DNA from: Deltaproteobacteria bacterium
Lineage (GTDB): Bacteria; Myxococcota; Kuafuiibacteriia; Kuafuiibacteriales; Kuafuiibacteriaceae
Assembly: GCA_011526105.1 (NCBI GenBank)
Contig: WYAZ01000112.1
Location: forward strand, 31,273 to 95,272
Direction: 5' to 3'
DNA length: 64,000 bases
The notes below the pieces were generated by a model. It saw only the letters and a program-made list of their open reading frames with translations, did not search any database and had not been told where the DNA came from. Position numbers and translations under genes: made by a program. Below, in pieces: positions 1 to 8,619 of this stretch. Every line of letters begins with the position of its first letter. The stretch's first letter is position 1.

Positions 1-264
1 GCGGATGCCGGCCTGGGCTTGAAAGTTTCGCACCGCGCCGTCGGTGAGTGGACCGAACTTGCCATCGATCTCGAGCGGAGGCTTCGCGCCGGCGGCGTTG
101 AGCTGCCTCTGGAGCGCGGCGACGTCCTCCCCACGACTTCCACGCGCCAGGTTGCCGGTGCCCGTCGAGCCGAGGCTCGCGGGCTGAGTGCGGGGGGGCT
201 CTACCGTCCTGAGACGGCTGGAGTTGCTGAGGCGAGGGGTATCGAGTTTTCGAGCAAGTACCAT
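1..264 (-). CDS. Peptidoglycan-binding domain protein, N-terminal part (runs off left edge)
   Basis: The reading frame starts with ATG at 264 on the minus strand and stays open to base 1, giving 88 codons of an incomplete gene. About 35 low-complexity Ser/Thr/Pro-rich residues lead into GSRGEDVAALQRQLNAAG and then LEIDGKFGPLTDGAVRNFQ. This is the hallmark of a PG_binding_1 domain: a three-helix fold with the GxxGxxVxxLQ start and the DGxFGPxTxxAVxxFQ repeat core. Such domains anchor hydrolases or secreted enzymes to the cell wall. No signal peptide is visible, which resembles myxobacterial phage-tail-like or secreted proteins whose catalytic domain follows the binding domain. The rest of the protein lies outside the window, so its activity cannot be named. 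Confidence 0.85.
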   Translation of the reverse strand, partial: MVLARKLDTPRLSNSSRLRTVEPPRTQPASLGSTGTGNLARGSRGEDVAALQRQLNAAGAKPPLEIDGKFGPLTDGAVRNFQAQAGIR

Positions 265-382
265 GGCTGTTCACTAAAGCAAGGCGCGAACCAAGATCGG
301 GCGGGATGAGCTCCTCAGAAACACACGGGATTTTGGGCTCCCACCTTTCCCCCGTTCGATCGACCCAACGCATCGCTGCCGG

Positions 383-2506
383 GTGGATGCAGCAAGTTGT
401 CGGATGCACCCAACACCCCCGGTCTTGACTCCACCGACGGATGCGGACGGGATTCGCCTCGTGCTTCGAGCGCTTCTGGGCCTCGCCGTCCTGCTTGCCT
501 GCAGCTGGGTTTCAGGTCCGGCGGAGGCGGCCTATACCCCGGCCTATTGGTACCGCGCCGAAGCGTTGGTGCTGTTTGTCTACCTGAGCGAGGCCGAGAT
601 GGTGCAGGTCGTCGCCGAACCGGTCGGGCCCGATGGTCGAGTTCGAGGGCTCCGACTCGAGCGCAAGGTGAAGCTCGAGCGCGGCAGTCATCGGATCGAA
701 CTCCCGGTGGGTAGCACGGACGGGCACCGCGTCGAGCTTCACATCGGGGCGCGCCTCCATCGCCTTTGGTGTCAGCGCGGGACATGGGCGGCGGGCCCAG
801 AAGGGCTGGAGCTCACGCGGACTCGCCGAGGGGTGCGTCTTCCGCACGCGTTCGTGCGCAGGGACGACATCCAGCTCGTTCGCGGCTTCGCGGTCTCGGT
901 GCGCGCGAATCCAGAGCGCCGCGAGGTCGTGCTCGAACGAACGTTCGGGAAAGGGCGAAGCCAAGGAGTCCGTCCGTCGAAGCAGGACGTGCTGATCGTC
1001 GTGGCGAAGGGAACCGTCGGCCCGGTGCGAGTCACCTTGGTGGAGCGGGTCGGGGCGCGGCTTCGATACTTCGATGGAGCGTTGGTGCTCGATCCGCGTT
1101 TTCGGCGCTTCGAGCTTCCGCTCTCCACCTTCGAAGCGCGCGAGCCGAACACCCGCCTAGGAAGCCTTCACTCGATCGCGATCGAGACCGTGTTGCCGCC
1201 GGTCGCGGGCAGTACGGTGACCGTCGCTTTTCTCGGTCTCGGTCGGCCCACGCTGCGCATCGCGGGCATGAAGCGAACGCCCAAGGGAGTGACGACGGTG
1301 ATCGCCTCGGGTCCTTTGGCGGCGCGCAGTCAGGTGTCGTGGTTTGGTCCGTCGGGCGGAGAGGTCGAGAGCCTCGCGCTCTCGGGGCGCGCCCCCACGC
1401 CGCTCCCCGATGATGCGGCGGAGAAGATCTGGCTGCGTGCAGAGCTTGCAAGTGGGGTGGAGGTGACCGATCCCCCGGACGCGCCCCATACCTACTACTT
1501 GCGTCCGCCCGAGGCGGGAGACGCGCTGCTGGTGGACGACTTCGACGCCGCCGCGAGTGTGAACGCGCAACGCGGCTTGCTCACGCGGTTTGCATCGAGC
1601 GAAGTGGTGCGTCGTCGAGCCGGCCTCGAGCGCCTCGACGGCGCGCTCAGGCTCTTCGACACTCCGGAGTCGACGGACGAGTACTCTGGCCTTCACTCAC
1701 ACCTCCTTCATGTGCCGGGTGCGGCGCATCACAGCGTCGAGCTGGTCGTCTCGGGCGCCGGGCCGACCGCCGGTCTGGTCCTCGAGCTCACCGATGTGAA
1801 GCATCAGGCGGCGCGCATCTCGCTGGCGCCCTATCTACGGAGCTTCTCCTCGACACGACAGGCGGTGCGGCTGCCTCTGGTGGCCTTTGAGGCGGCCCAC
1901 CGAGCGTTTCATCCCGGAAAGGTGCGCGGTCGCCTGCACCGGCTCTCGGTGGTGATGCGAGGGGCGCCGCCGCTGCGCGTGCCCCGTTCCATCGAACTCG
2001 ATCGCATTCGCTTTGTGCCCGAACGGTCCGCGATCTGCGTCGCCAGCTTCACCCGCTCGGACCTCGAGCTCGATGACCTCGGCCACAGCCAACGTGCTTT
2101 CGCCGAAGGTGGGCAGGCAAAGATCCGATCAGACTTCGGCGCTGCGGGCAAAGAGGGTGCGGGTCTTCGGGTGGAAGCCAGTGGCCTCGGGGGCGCGGGT
2201 TATGCGATCGTTCATTTTGGCCTCGGCGGGCTCGATGTGCGGGGCCATCGCTCCGTCGAGTTCTTCGCGCGCGCCCCTGAAGGGGCGGCGGAGATCGACG
2301 TGGTCATCTCCGACGGCAAGAAGGCGCATGAGACCCGACTGTCCAGGCTCGGTCAGGTGTCCAAGGAGTGGGCTCGGTTCTCGCTTCCACTCGCCGAGGT
2401 CGCCGGGCTTCGGCTCGACCGGCTCGAGCGACTCCAGTTCGTTTTCCGCGGCGCCGACGGACCCGCGGCTTCGCTCGAACTCGACGAAATCTGGATTGTA
2501 CCTTGA
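383..2506 (+). CDS. Large exported protein with CBM11/CIA30-like domains (paralogue of the 40267 gene)
   Basis: This 707-residue protein has a hydrophobic segment (LRALLGLAVLLACSW) and an Ala-rich cleavage region near residue 50, so it is probably exported. A GTG at 461 would give a signal peptide of normal length and may be the true start. The body is all-beta. Blocks around residues 205-290, 375-545 and 550-707 each end in the xxELDxIxF type of strand seen in CBM11/CIA30 galactose-binding-like folds, and the middle one opens with LLVDDFD. It matches the protein at 40267-42294 over most of its length (GTW block, LLVDDFD, terminal SLELDEIW versus FIELDDVRF). That paralogue heads a polysaccharide-synthesis operon, so binding of glycan is a reasonable inference, not shown. 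Confidence 0.8.
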   Translation: MDAASCRMHPTPPVLTPPTDADGIRLVLRALLGLAVLLACSWVSGPAEAAYTPAYWYRAEALVLFVYLSEAEMVQVVAEPVGPDGRVRGLRLERKVKLERGSHRIELPVGSTDGHRVELHIGARLHRLWCQRGTWAAGPEGLELTRTRRGVRLPHAFVRRDDIQLVRGFAVSVRANPERREVVLERTFGKGRSQGVRPSKQDVLIVVAKGTVGPVRVTLVERVGARLRYFDGALVLDPRFRRFELPLSTFEAREPNTRLGSLHSIAIETVLPPVAGSTVTVAFLGLGRPTLRIAGMKRTPKGVTTVIASGPLAARSQVSWFGPSGGEVESLALSGRAPTPLPDDAAEKIWLRAELASGVEVTDPPDAPHTYYLRPPEAGDALLVDDFDAAASVNAQRGLLTRFASSEVVRRRAGLERLDGALRLFDTPESTDEYSGLHSHLLHVPGAAHHSVELVVSGAGPTAGLVLELTDVKHQAARISLAPYLRSFSSTRQAVRLPLVAFEAAHRAFHPGKVRGRLHRLSVVMRGAPPLRVPRSIELDRIRFVPERSAICVASFTRSDLELDDLGHSQRAFAEGGQAKIRSDFGAAGKEGAGLRVEASGLGGAGYAIVHFGLGGLDVRGHRSVEFFARAPEGAAEIDVVISDGKKAHETRLSRLGQVSKEWARFSLPLAEVAGLRLDRLERLQFVFRGADGPAASLELDEIWIVP

Positions 2507-2530
2507 ACGAACTGGGGCGCAGGCTCGACC

Positions 2531-4372
2531 TCACTGCCCGCCTTCCAGGTAGCTCGAGAGCGCGCCGAGCAAGATCGGAACGTCGTTCATGACCTCCGCT
2601 CGCTGAATCCTCGCCTTGAGCGCACGCTTTCGATCGTCGGGCAGTGGTGCGAGCGCTCGCTCGAGCGCACGTGCGGTCTCCTCGAAAAGCGCTCCGTCGC
2701 TTGGATCCGCCCTGAGGCGAGCACCCAGGGCCTCGAGGCGGGCTCGTTTGCGGTCGACACTGGGCTTCGGCGCCGGCGAGGGCGGGGCCGCGACCGGCTC
2801 GACCGCTTCGGGCTCGCGCATGGTGCGCCTCGAGGCTCGGGTGCGTTTTAGCGTCGGTTCGGGCTCGGGCTCGGACTCGGCTTCTGCAGGCTCGTCTCGA
2901 GGCTCCGACGTATCGAGTTCGGGCTCATCCTTCGGCTCCGGGGGCTCTGCGACCGGCGCCTCCCGGACGACCTGCGGCGTGGCCGCCGGTCTTTGGGGGA
3001 CCTCGGCCACTTCGGTCGGGCTCGGGGCCTGTGTTCTCGGACCAACAACAACGAGTGCGCCTAGGCCGACGAGGCTCACCCCGAGCGCGATCACCACGCG
3101 CGTGAGTTGCTGGTTCCTGCGTCTGAGCTCGCCGACCGTCGTCCTTTCGTGCGGGGGTGAGAGGCCGCTTTGCGATGCCATGCGCGCTCGCGGCTCGGTG
3201 ACGGTGCCGCCATCTCGGTCGACGATCGTGGTCGTGACGGCGCTCTCCCTCGAGTTTGTCCGCTTGCGGACCACGAGCGTGGCGCTGCCGCGTTGGTCGC
3301 CACCCACCAGCTCGGTGAGCCCGGTGTGCTGTTCTGTGAGTTCCCCGGCCTCTCCGCCGAGCTGACTCGGCACGACGACCTCCTCCGCGGCGATGCGTCG
3401 CGCCTCCTCCTCGTAGCGTCGAAACGTCGCATGGCCTTCCGGAAAAAGCTGTCCGAGCAGTCCAGCGAGTCGGCGCCGACTCTCCGCCTCGTTTGTGGGA
3501 ACTGCGTGATCGAGTGCAGCGCGGAAGCTGTCGGCATCCTGAAAGCGATCTTCGGGCCTCTTCTGCAGGGCTCGATCGAGGACTCGTTCGAGCTCCGCCG
3601 AAAGGGACGGATTGAGCTCACGTGCCAGCGGTGGGGTGACGGTGGTGACGCGTTTGAGCATCTCCATCGTCTCACCGACCGGAACGAGGCTCTGGCCAGT
3701 GACCATCTCGTAGAGCACCACCCCCAAACTGTAGAGGTCGCTCCTTCGATCGATCGGGGCGGCGATCGCTTGCTCCGGAGAGGCGTGGGAGAAGGTCCCT
3801 AGGATCGAACCGGGGGCGGTGAGATAGCCGCCCCACTCCGCGCGCGCGATGCCGAAGTCGATGAGTCGCGCGGCCCCATCGAGCCCAAGCAGGATGTTTC
3901 GCGGAGAGATGTCTCGGTGCACGAGCCCCTCGGAGCGGCCTTCGTCATCGCGGAGTTCGTGCGCGTACGCGAGGCCTTCGAGCGCGTCGAGCGCGATGCG
4001 GATCACGCAATCGAGCGGCGGCAGTCGTTGATGATGGGCCAGCGTGAGCATCATGGCCTCCACCGTGTCGCCGGGGATCAGCTCCATCTCGATGCACGGC
4101 CGACCCTCCTCGATGGCGGTGCGAAGGGTGCGCACGATCCTGGGATGCTGCAGCCGAGTCGAGAGCTCGGACTCTCGCCTGAACCGGAGTGCGGCGGTGG
4201 GGTGGTCCTCGAGCTCGAGGAGCAGACGCTTCAGCACGCTGGGGGTGTCGCGGCCGTCGCGCACCACGACATAGAGCTCCGCCATTCCGCCACGGGCCAG
4301 CGGTGCTACGATACGGTACCGGCCGATACGTGCCGGCGAGTTGATCGCTTTGGCCATGGGGTCGGGGTGCAC
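2531..4372 (-). CDS. Membrane-anchored eukaryote-like Ser/Thr protein kinase
   Basis: The kinase domain covers about residues 17-290, with a glycine loop LARGGMAELY, ATP lysine K48 (VLKRL), catalytic HRD at 152-154 with N159, DFG at 172-174 and an activation-segment SPEQ. A single membrane helix sits at about 426-445 behind a basic stretch, as in PknB/Pkn-type receptors. It is followed by a Pro/Glu-rich spacer (about 450-545) and a short helical tail outside the membrane. No PASTA or other known sensor domain is visible. The listed start is GTG; an ATG five codons in (4357) is equally plausible. It is divergent from the PEGA-like exported protein at 4435, with only 62 bp between the starts. 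The substrate is unknown. Confidence 0.93.
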   Translation of the reverse strand: MHPDPMAKAINSPARIGRYRIVAPLARGGMAELYVVVRDGRDTPSVLKRLLLELEDHPTAALRFRRESELSTRLQHPRIVRTLRTAIEEGRPCIEMELIPGDTVEAMMLTLAHHQRLPPLDCVIRIALDALEGLAYAHELRDDEGRSEGLVHRDISPRNILLGLDGAARLIDFGIARAEWGGYLTAPGSILGTFSHASPEQAIAAPIDRRSDLYSLGVVLYEMVTGQSLVPVGETMEMLKRVTTVTPPLARELNPSLSAELERVLDRALQKRPEDRFQDADSFRAALDHAVPTNEAESRRRLAGLLGQLFPEGHATFRRYEEEARRIAAEEVVVPSQLGGEAGELTEQHTGLTELVGGDQRGSATLVVRKRTNSRESAVTTTIVDRDGGTVTEPRARMASQSGLSPPHERTTVGELRRRNQQLTRVVIALGVSLVGLGALVVVGPRTQAPSPTEVAEVPQRPAATPQVVREAPVAEPPEPKDEPELDTSEPRDEPAEAESEPEPEPTLKRTRASRRTMREPEAVEPVAAPPSPAPKPSVDRKRARLEALGARLRADPSDGALFEETARALERALAPLPDDRKRALKARIQRAEVMNDVPILLGALSSYLEGGQ

Positions 4373-4434
4373 CGACGGGGCATTGTAGCACTCGGGCTTG
4401 GGTTAAAGGCCGCGCGGGGCTACCCTGTTGGGCG

Positions 4435-5694
4435 GTGCGGATTCCGGTCCTTGGCGGCGCAGTCCTGGCGTGTCTTTTCACCGCCGGTCGCGCGTCGGCC
4501 GAAGAAGCCCTGGTCCTGGGGCGTCGCGCGCCGCTCGCGGTCGTCACCATCACCTCCGCCGGCGAGGTCGCTCATACTCGGACCTCTGCCCTCGTCTCGG
4601 TCCTGAGCGCGCTCTTCAAGGACCACACCGACCTCGAGATCATGCTGCTCGAAGACGCGATCCCCCGGTCTTGTGAGGGTGCCCTGGGTTGTATGACTCG
4701 CCGCATTCGCACCGACTACGATTACAGCGCGCTCGAGCTCCCGGACGGCCAGGTCCTACCGTTCTCCGCCCACCTGGAGCGAGTCCAGAAAGACCGCAGC
4801 ATCCCTCGGCTGCTGCTCGTCCTGTCCAACTTCGTGAAGCCTGGGGCGTCGGACCGGATCTTCGCGATGCTCGTGGATCTCGATCTCGCCCTCTCGCTTC
4901 ATCACGGAGCTGACCGGCGCTCGCCGGATTGGCGGGAGATCTCGGACGCGCGCATCGACGAAGACGCAGTGCTCCTTCGGACTCCGAGGGCGGAGATGTT
5001 CGACGAGGACGACACCCGGCGCTTCTTGGAGAGCCTGGTCGAGAAGGACCTTCGGCCGGTCTTGTCCGCTCGCGCTCACTGGGAGCCCTTTGGTGCGCTC
5101 GAGATCGTGGGTACTTCGGGGGGCGAAACCGTCCGCATCGATGGCGACGTGGCGGGCCTCAGCGGGGAGGCGCGGACCGTCGTCACCGAGATCAGCGCCG
5201 GTCCCCACGTGCTGACCCTCGAAGCCGCGGATGGGAGCAGCCGACGGCATGAGGTCCTCATTTCGGCGAAGCAGACGACCACGCTGCTCGTCGAGCGCGC
5301 GGTGGTGCCTTCGTCGCGCTCGAGTCTTCGGGGCGTGCTCATCTACGGCGGGGCCGGACTCGTGGTGGCGGGCGGACTCCTCACGGTCATGGCCGCGGCT
5401 CTGGCCTCGAGCCCGGTCGATCGACTCTGCTTCGAGGGCGGCGCGTGCTCGAGCGCTGGCGCTTTTGCTGGCACGGGTCTCGAGACCACTGGCGGTCTGC
5501 TCGAGCCTCAGCCCACCGGCCTGAGCCTCGGGCCGCTGGGCTACAGCGTGGCGCTCTCCGGGGCGGTGTTCAGCCTCGGCACCTACTTCCTCACCGATGA
5601 GGACGAGACCCCGTGGCTCCCCCTGCTCGTCGGCTTTGCGGCCGGCGGGCTCTCCTATGGACTGAGCGCTGCGCTCGGAGGCGCCTCCTTGTGA
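4435..5694 (+). CDS. Exported protein with PEGA-like domain and C-terminal membrane helices
   Basis: 419 residues from a GTG start. A signal peptide (VLGGAVLACLFTAGRASA) precedes a 200-residue domain of unknown fold containing two Cys (SCEGALGC), then a beta-rich stretch at about 220-285. The latter (ALEIVGTSGGETVRIDG, AGPHVLTLEA) looks like a PEGA domain, a small surface beta-fold common in myxobacterial kinases and their partners. Two or three hydrophobic Gly/Ala-rich helices close the protein. It is divergent from the Ser/Thr kinase at 2531-4372, and its stop overlaps the next gene's GTG by four bases, so it is probably co-transcribed with the aminotransferase. Function unknown. Confidence 0.82.
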   Translation: MRIPVLGGAVLACLFTAGRASAEEALVLGRRAPLAVVTITSAGEVAHTRTSALVSVLSALFKDHTDLEIMLLEDAIPRSCEGALGCMTRRIRTDYDYSALELPDGQVLPFSAHLERVQKDRSIPRLLLVLSNFVKPGASDRIFAMLVDLDLALSLHHGADRRSPDWREISDARIDEDAVLLRTPRAEMFDEDDTRRFLESLVEKDLRPVLSARAHWEPFGALEIVGTSGGETVRIDGDVAGLSGEARTVVTEISAGPHVLTLEAADGSSRRHEVLISAKQTTTLLVERAVVPSSRSSLRGVLIYGGAGLVVAGGLLTVMAAALASSPVDRLCFEGGACSSAGAFAGTGLETTGGLLEPQPTGLSLGPLGYSVALSGAVFSLGTYFLTDEDETPWLPLLVGFAAGGLSYGLSAALGGASL

Positions 5695-6875
5695 CGGACA
5701 TTCGCGCGCTCTTCGCTCTGGATCCCACCGTCCGATACCTGAATCATGGTTCCTTCGGCGCGTGTCCGCGTGTCGTCCTCGATCATCAGGCGGAGCTCGT
5801 CCGAAGACTCGAGTCCGAGCCGGCGCAGTTCTTTGGTGAGACGCTCGAGCCCCTCTTCGACGAGGCCCGCCGTGTTCTGGCGGCGTTCCTCCACGCGGAT
5901 CCCGAAGGCCTGGTCTTCGTCCGGAACGCGACCGAAGGGGTGAACACCGTGCTCTCGTGCCTCGAGTTCTCCCGAGGTGATGAACTGCTCACCACTGATC
6001 ATGCGTATGGGGCCTGCAAGAACGCGCTCGACTTCCACGCCGCAAAGAGCGGAGCGGTGGTCAAGGTCGCCTCGGTCCCGTTCCCTCTCGAAGACCCCGC
6101 AGAGGTGGTGGACGCGGTCCTAGGCGCGGTCAGTTCGCGCACCAAGCTCGCGCTGCTCGATCACGTGACCAGCCCCACCGGGCTCGTCTTTCCGATGGAG
6201 GCGCTGGTCCGCGCGCTCGAGGCTCGAGGTGTGACGACCTTGGTCGATGGCGCGCACGCGCCAGGTATGTTGCCGCTCGAGCTCGACCGCTTGGGGGCGG
6301 CCTACTACACCGGCAATGCGCATAAGTGGCTGTGCACCCCCAAGGGCTCGGCGTTTCTTTGGGCGCGGCACGATCGAAGAGCAACGCTTCGTCCGCTCTC
6401 CATCGGCTGGGGCGCCAGCTCGCCGCGCACCGATCGCTCGCGCCTGCATCTCGAGTTCGACTGGACGGGCACCCACGATCCCACCGCGGTCCTCTGTGTG
6501 CCGAAGGCGATCGAGTTTCTCTCTCAGCTGTTGCCGGGCGGGCTCGAGGCGCTGCGAGCGCACAATCACACCCTCGTGCTCGCCGGTCGCGCGCTGCTCC
6601 TCGAAGCGCTAAAGACGCAGGTCCCCGCTCCAGAGTCCATGATCGGCAGCCTCGCCGCGGTCGTCTTGCCGCCGGGCCTTGGGGAATCGGCAGAACCGGG
6701 CGATGGGATCTTCGATCCGCTCGGGCAGCAGCTCTTTCGGGCGCACCGAATCGAAGTGCCCGTCTTTCGCCGTCCGCACGTCGCTCAGCGCCTGCTCCGC
6801 ATCTCGGCTCAGATCTACAATCGTCTCGAGGACTATGAAGCGCTCGCTCGGGCGCTCGGCTCGCTGCGGGCGTAG
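5691..6875 (+). CDS. Class V aminotransferase (isopenicillin-N-epimerase/cysteine-desulfurase-like), PLP enzyme
   Basis: 394 residues from GTG 5691, which overlaps the previous stop as GTGA; a longer in-frame extension to 5613 lies inside that gene and is rejected. The sequence opens with the LNHGSFG motif of the family, continues with VFVRNATEGVNTVL (cofactor phosphate and ring contacts), LVDGAHAPG (the Asp that pairs with the pyridine nitrogen) and GNAHKWLCTPKG, whose Lys is the Schiff-base residue. This pattern matches the isopenicillin N epimerase-like/CefD branch of fold-type I enzymes better than NifS/IscS, since there is no obvious flexible catalytic Cys loop. The substrate cannot be deduced; neighbours give no metabolic hint. 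Confidence 0.93.
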   Translation: MTDIRALFALDPTVRYLNHGSFGACPRVVLDHQAELVRRLESEPAQFFGETLEPLFDEARRVLAAFLHADPEGLVFVRNATEGVNTVLSCLEFSRGDELLTTDHAYGACKNALDFHAAKSGAVVKVASVPFPLEDPAEVVDAVLGAVSSRTKLALLDHVTSPTGLVFPMEALVRALEARGVTTLVDGAHAPGMLPLELDRLGAAYYTGNAHKWLCTPKGSAFLWARHDRRATLRPLSIGWGASSPRTDRSRLHLEFDWTGTHDPTAVLCVPKAIEFLSQLLPGGLEALRAHNHTLVLAGRALLLEALKTQVPAPESMIGSLAAVVLPPGLGESAEPGDGIFDPLGQQLFRAHRIEVPVFRRPHVAQRLLRISAQIYNRLEDYEALARALGSLRA

Positions 6876-6932
6876 CGCGGCGTATGGCTTCGCCTTCCCC
6901 GGACTCCACGGAACTCGGAGCATCACAGCGTT

Positions 6933-6947
6933 CTCGGGAAACCCGAG
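6933..6947. terminator. Short perfect hairpin downstream of the aminotransferase
   Basis: CTCGGG-AAA-CCCGAG is a perfect 6-bp stem with a 3-base loop, 58 bases after the aminotransferase stop. No T-run follows, so an intrinsic terminator is only a possibility. It lies in the 221-base gap before the next gene, where no promoter hexamers stood out. Confidence 0.3.
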
Positions 6948-7096
6948 GGGGCGTGAAGGGCCCAGGGGTTGAATGCTCCTCTGTGTTTCCCCCTCACCCG
7001 AACCTTAAACTGCGCGCAACTTGCCCCATTGTCTGCCGAAAACACCGAGCAACGGGGAGAACCACGGTCGCGCCATGACCCGGCAGGAGACGAGGG

Positions 7097-8152
7097 ATGA
7101 AGCTCACGACGTACCAGAAGATCGCCGCTGAAATGCGGGAGGCCGCTGACCCTGCGAGCAGCAGCTCTCCCCCGGCGTCCGCGGAGTCTTCACAACTTGC
7201 CCACCCCGCGCTGCGTGCGGGTCTCTCGGCGGTCATGAACACGCTCCCCAGCCGCGATCGCGACGGCCCGAAGGTCGAAAGCGCCGTGGTCGACAGCATC
7301 CAGAAGGCCACCGATGCGCTGGACAAGGCCGACCGCGCTTGGTTCCCACTCTCTCGCGGCGACGGAACCATGCGCTGGGGTTGGCGCCGACCGGAACACC
7401 GTGACCAGCGGCCCGTCGAATGGATCAACAGCGGGCGCTATGACGGTGAGATCCAGGAAGTCGAGCTGAAGCGCGCGAGCGCGAAGGCACCGGCGGTCAA
7501 GGTGCTCCACGCGGTGGCGCTGCGGTACGTCGGGGCGAAGCTCGACGAACTATCGGCGCTCGAGACAGAGGCGGATGCCCTCCGGAGTCTGGCGATGAAC
7601 CGGTGGGTGTTTGGCACCGACGACCCCATCGGGACGCTCGTGAGGCCGATGCTCGAGAGTTGGCGCAGTCTGCCGCTCGAGGGGCTGACCGCGGCCATCT
7701 CGGCCCAGCGCGAGAAGGTGAGGGTCCACAAGGACACCCGCTTCGGCGACCTCTGGACCATGGTCCCCAGGGATCCGGGCGATGACGAAAAGGCTCGCAA
7801 CTTGACTGAAGCCATCCGCTCGGCGACCGCCAAGGCGCTCGAGGTCGAGCAACAACGAGCCCCCGGCGCAGCGGGTGACCGGGACGTCGCCACGGCCCGC
7901 GCGAAAGCATGCCGCGAGATCCTCGGTCTGTTCGAGGGTCAGAACGGTGGCTACTGCTGGGAGCTTCTGATGAACAACGGCGTCTTGGTGGGGTCCGACG
8001 TCATGACCTGCGGCTTCAAGGAGATCGATGCCAAGCTGGCCACCAACAGCGCGCGCCAACAGAAGCTCTCCGGCGAGCTTGTGAAGCTGGGCTTCAACAA
8101 CCCCGACAACGCGCAAGAGGTCCTGCGACGCGAGCGCCGCATCGAGTTGTGA
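7097..8152 (+). CDS. Hypothetical protein, 351 residues
   Basis: A clear ribosome-binding site (AGGAG at 7084-7088, eight bases before ATG) supports the start. The protein is soluble-looking, mostly helical and acidic/basic mixed, with a Ser/Ala/Pro-rich segment at about 20-35 and no signal peptide or membrane helix. The middle (WFPLSRGDGTMRWGWRRP) is unusually Trp/Arg-rich and the C-terminal half is predicted helical. I recognise no family. It is followed by a small ORF and a TPR/winged-helix regulator on the same strand, which may form a unit with it. Confidence 0.8.
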   Translation: MKLTTYQKIAAEMREAADPASSSSPPASAESSQLAHPALRAGLSAVMNTLPSRDRDGPKVESAVVDSIQKATDALDKADRAWFPLSRGDGTMRWGWRRPEHRDQRPVEWINSGRYDGEIQEVELKRASAKAPAVKVLHAVALRYVGAKLDELSALETEADALRSLAMNRWVFGTDDPIGTLVRPMLESWRSLPLEGLTAAISAQREKVRVHKDTRFGDLWTMVPRDPGDDEKARNLTEAIRSATAKALEVEQQRAPGAAGDRDVATARAKACREILGLFEGQNGGYCWELLMNNGVLVGSDVMTCGFKEIDAKLATNSARQQKLSGELVKLGFNNPDNAQEVLRRERRIEL

Positions 8153-8271
8153 CCCCTGCTCGGCCCATCGGACTCCGAGGAGAACACGTACTGCGACGCT
8201 CACGACGAGTAGGCCGACGGCCTCTGCGAGGTTAGCACCACGATGGCCGGCGTCGCTTCACCGTTCGGGAC

Positions 8272-8619
8272 GTGCAAGGACGAGCCGCCGTCACCTTGGG
8301 TGGAAGTCGCTCCGTCGCGCTCGGCGCGTTCACTCGCAGCACCCAGCTGATCGACGATGCGCTCCGCGGAAGCTTCATCGAGACGGATGGAGTCGAGTAT
8401 TGGTTCGACTCTGCCTTCCTCGGCGCCGAGGCGGTTCTTCGGCATTGCGGTTCCTTGGAGGGGGCGTTGCCTGGGATCTTTAACCCCTCGACGTCCGGCA
8501 CCTACGCGGCGGCGACCTTCTCCGCCCTCGAGGCTGCGCTCTCCATTCGGTCTCCGTCAATTTCGGTTGAGTCTCTGACCTTTTCCAGGTCTCCTCGGCG
8601 GGCCCGGGAATCGCAGTGA
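8272..8619 (+). CDS. Possible small hypothetical protein, coupled to the downstream regulator
   Basis: 115 codons from GTG 8272; the frame is closed by TAG at 8233. The stop forms a GTGA overlap with the next gene's GTG at 8616, the same arrangement as at many true gene pairs in this window, and this is the main argument that it is expressed. Composition (FTRSTQLIDDALRGSF, VEYWFDSAFLGAEAVLRH) looks protein-like, but the last 35 residues are Ser-rich. No family recognised. If it is not a gene, the 463 bases between 8152 and 8616 are non-coding and hold nothing else I could identify. Confidence 0.45.
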   Translation: MQGRAAVTLGGSRSVALGAFTRSTQLIDDALRGSFIETDGVEYWFDSAFLGAEAVLRHCGSLEGALPGIFNPSTSGTYAAATFSALEAALSIRSPSISVESLTFSRSPRRARESQ

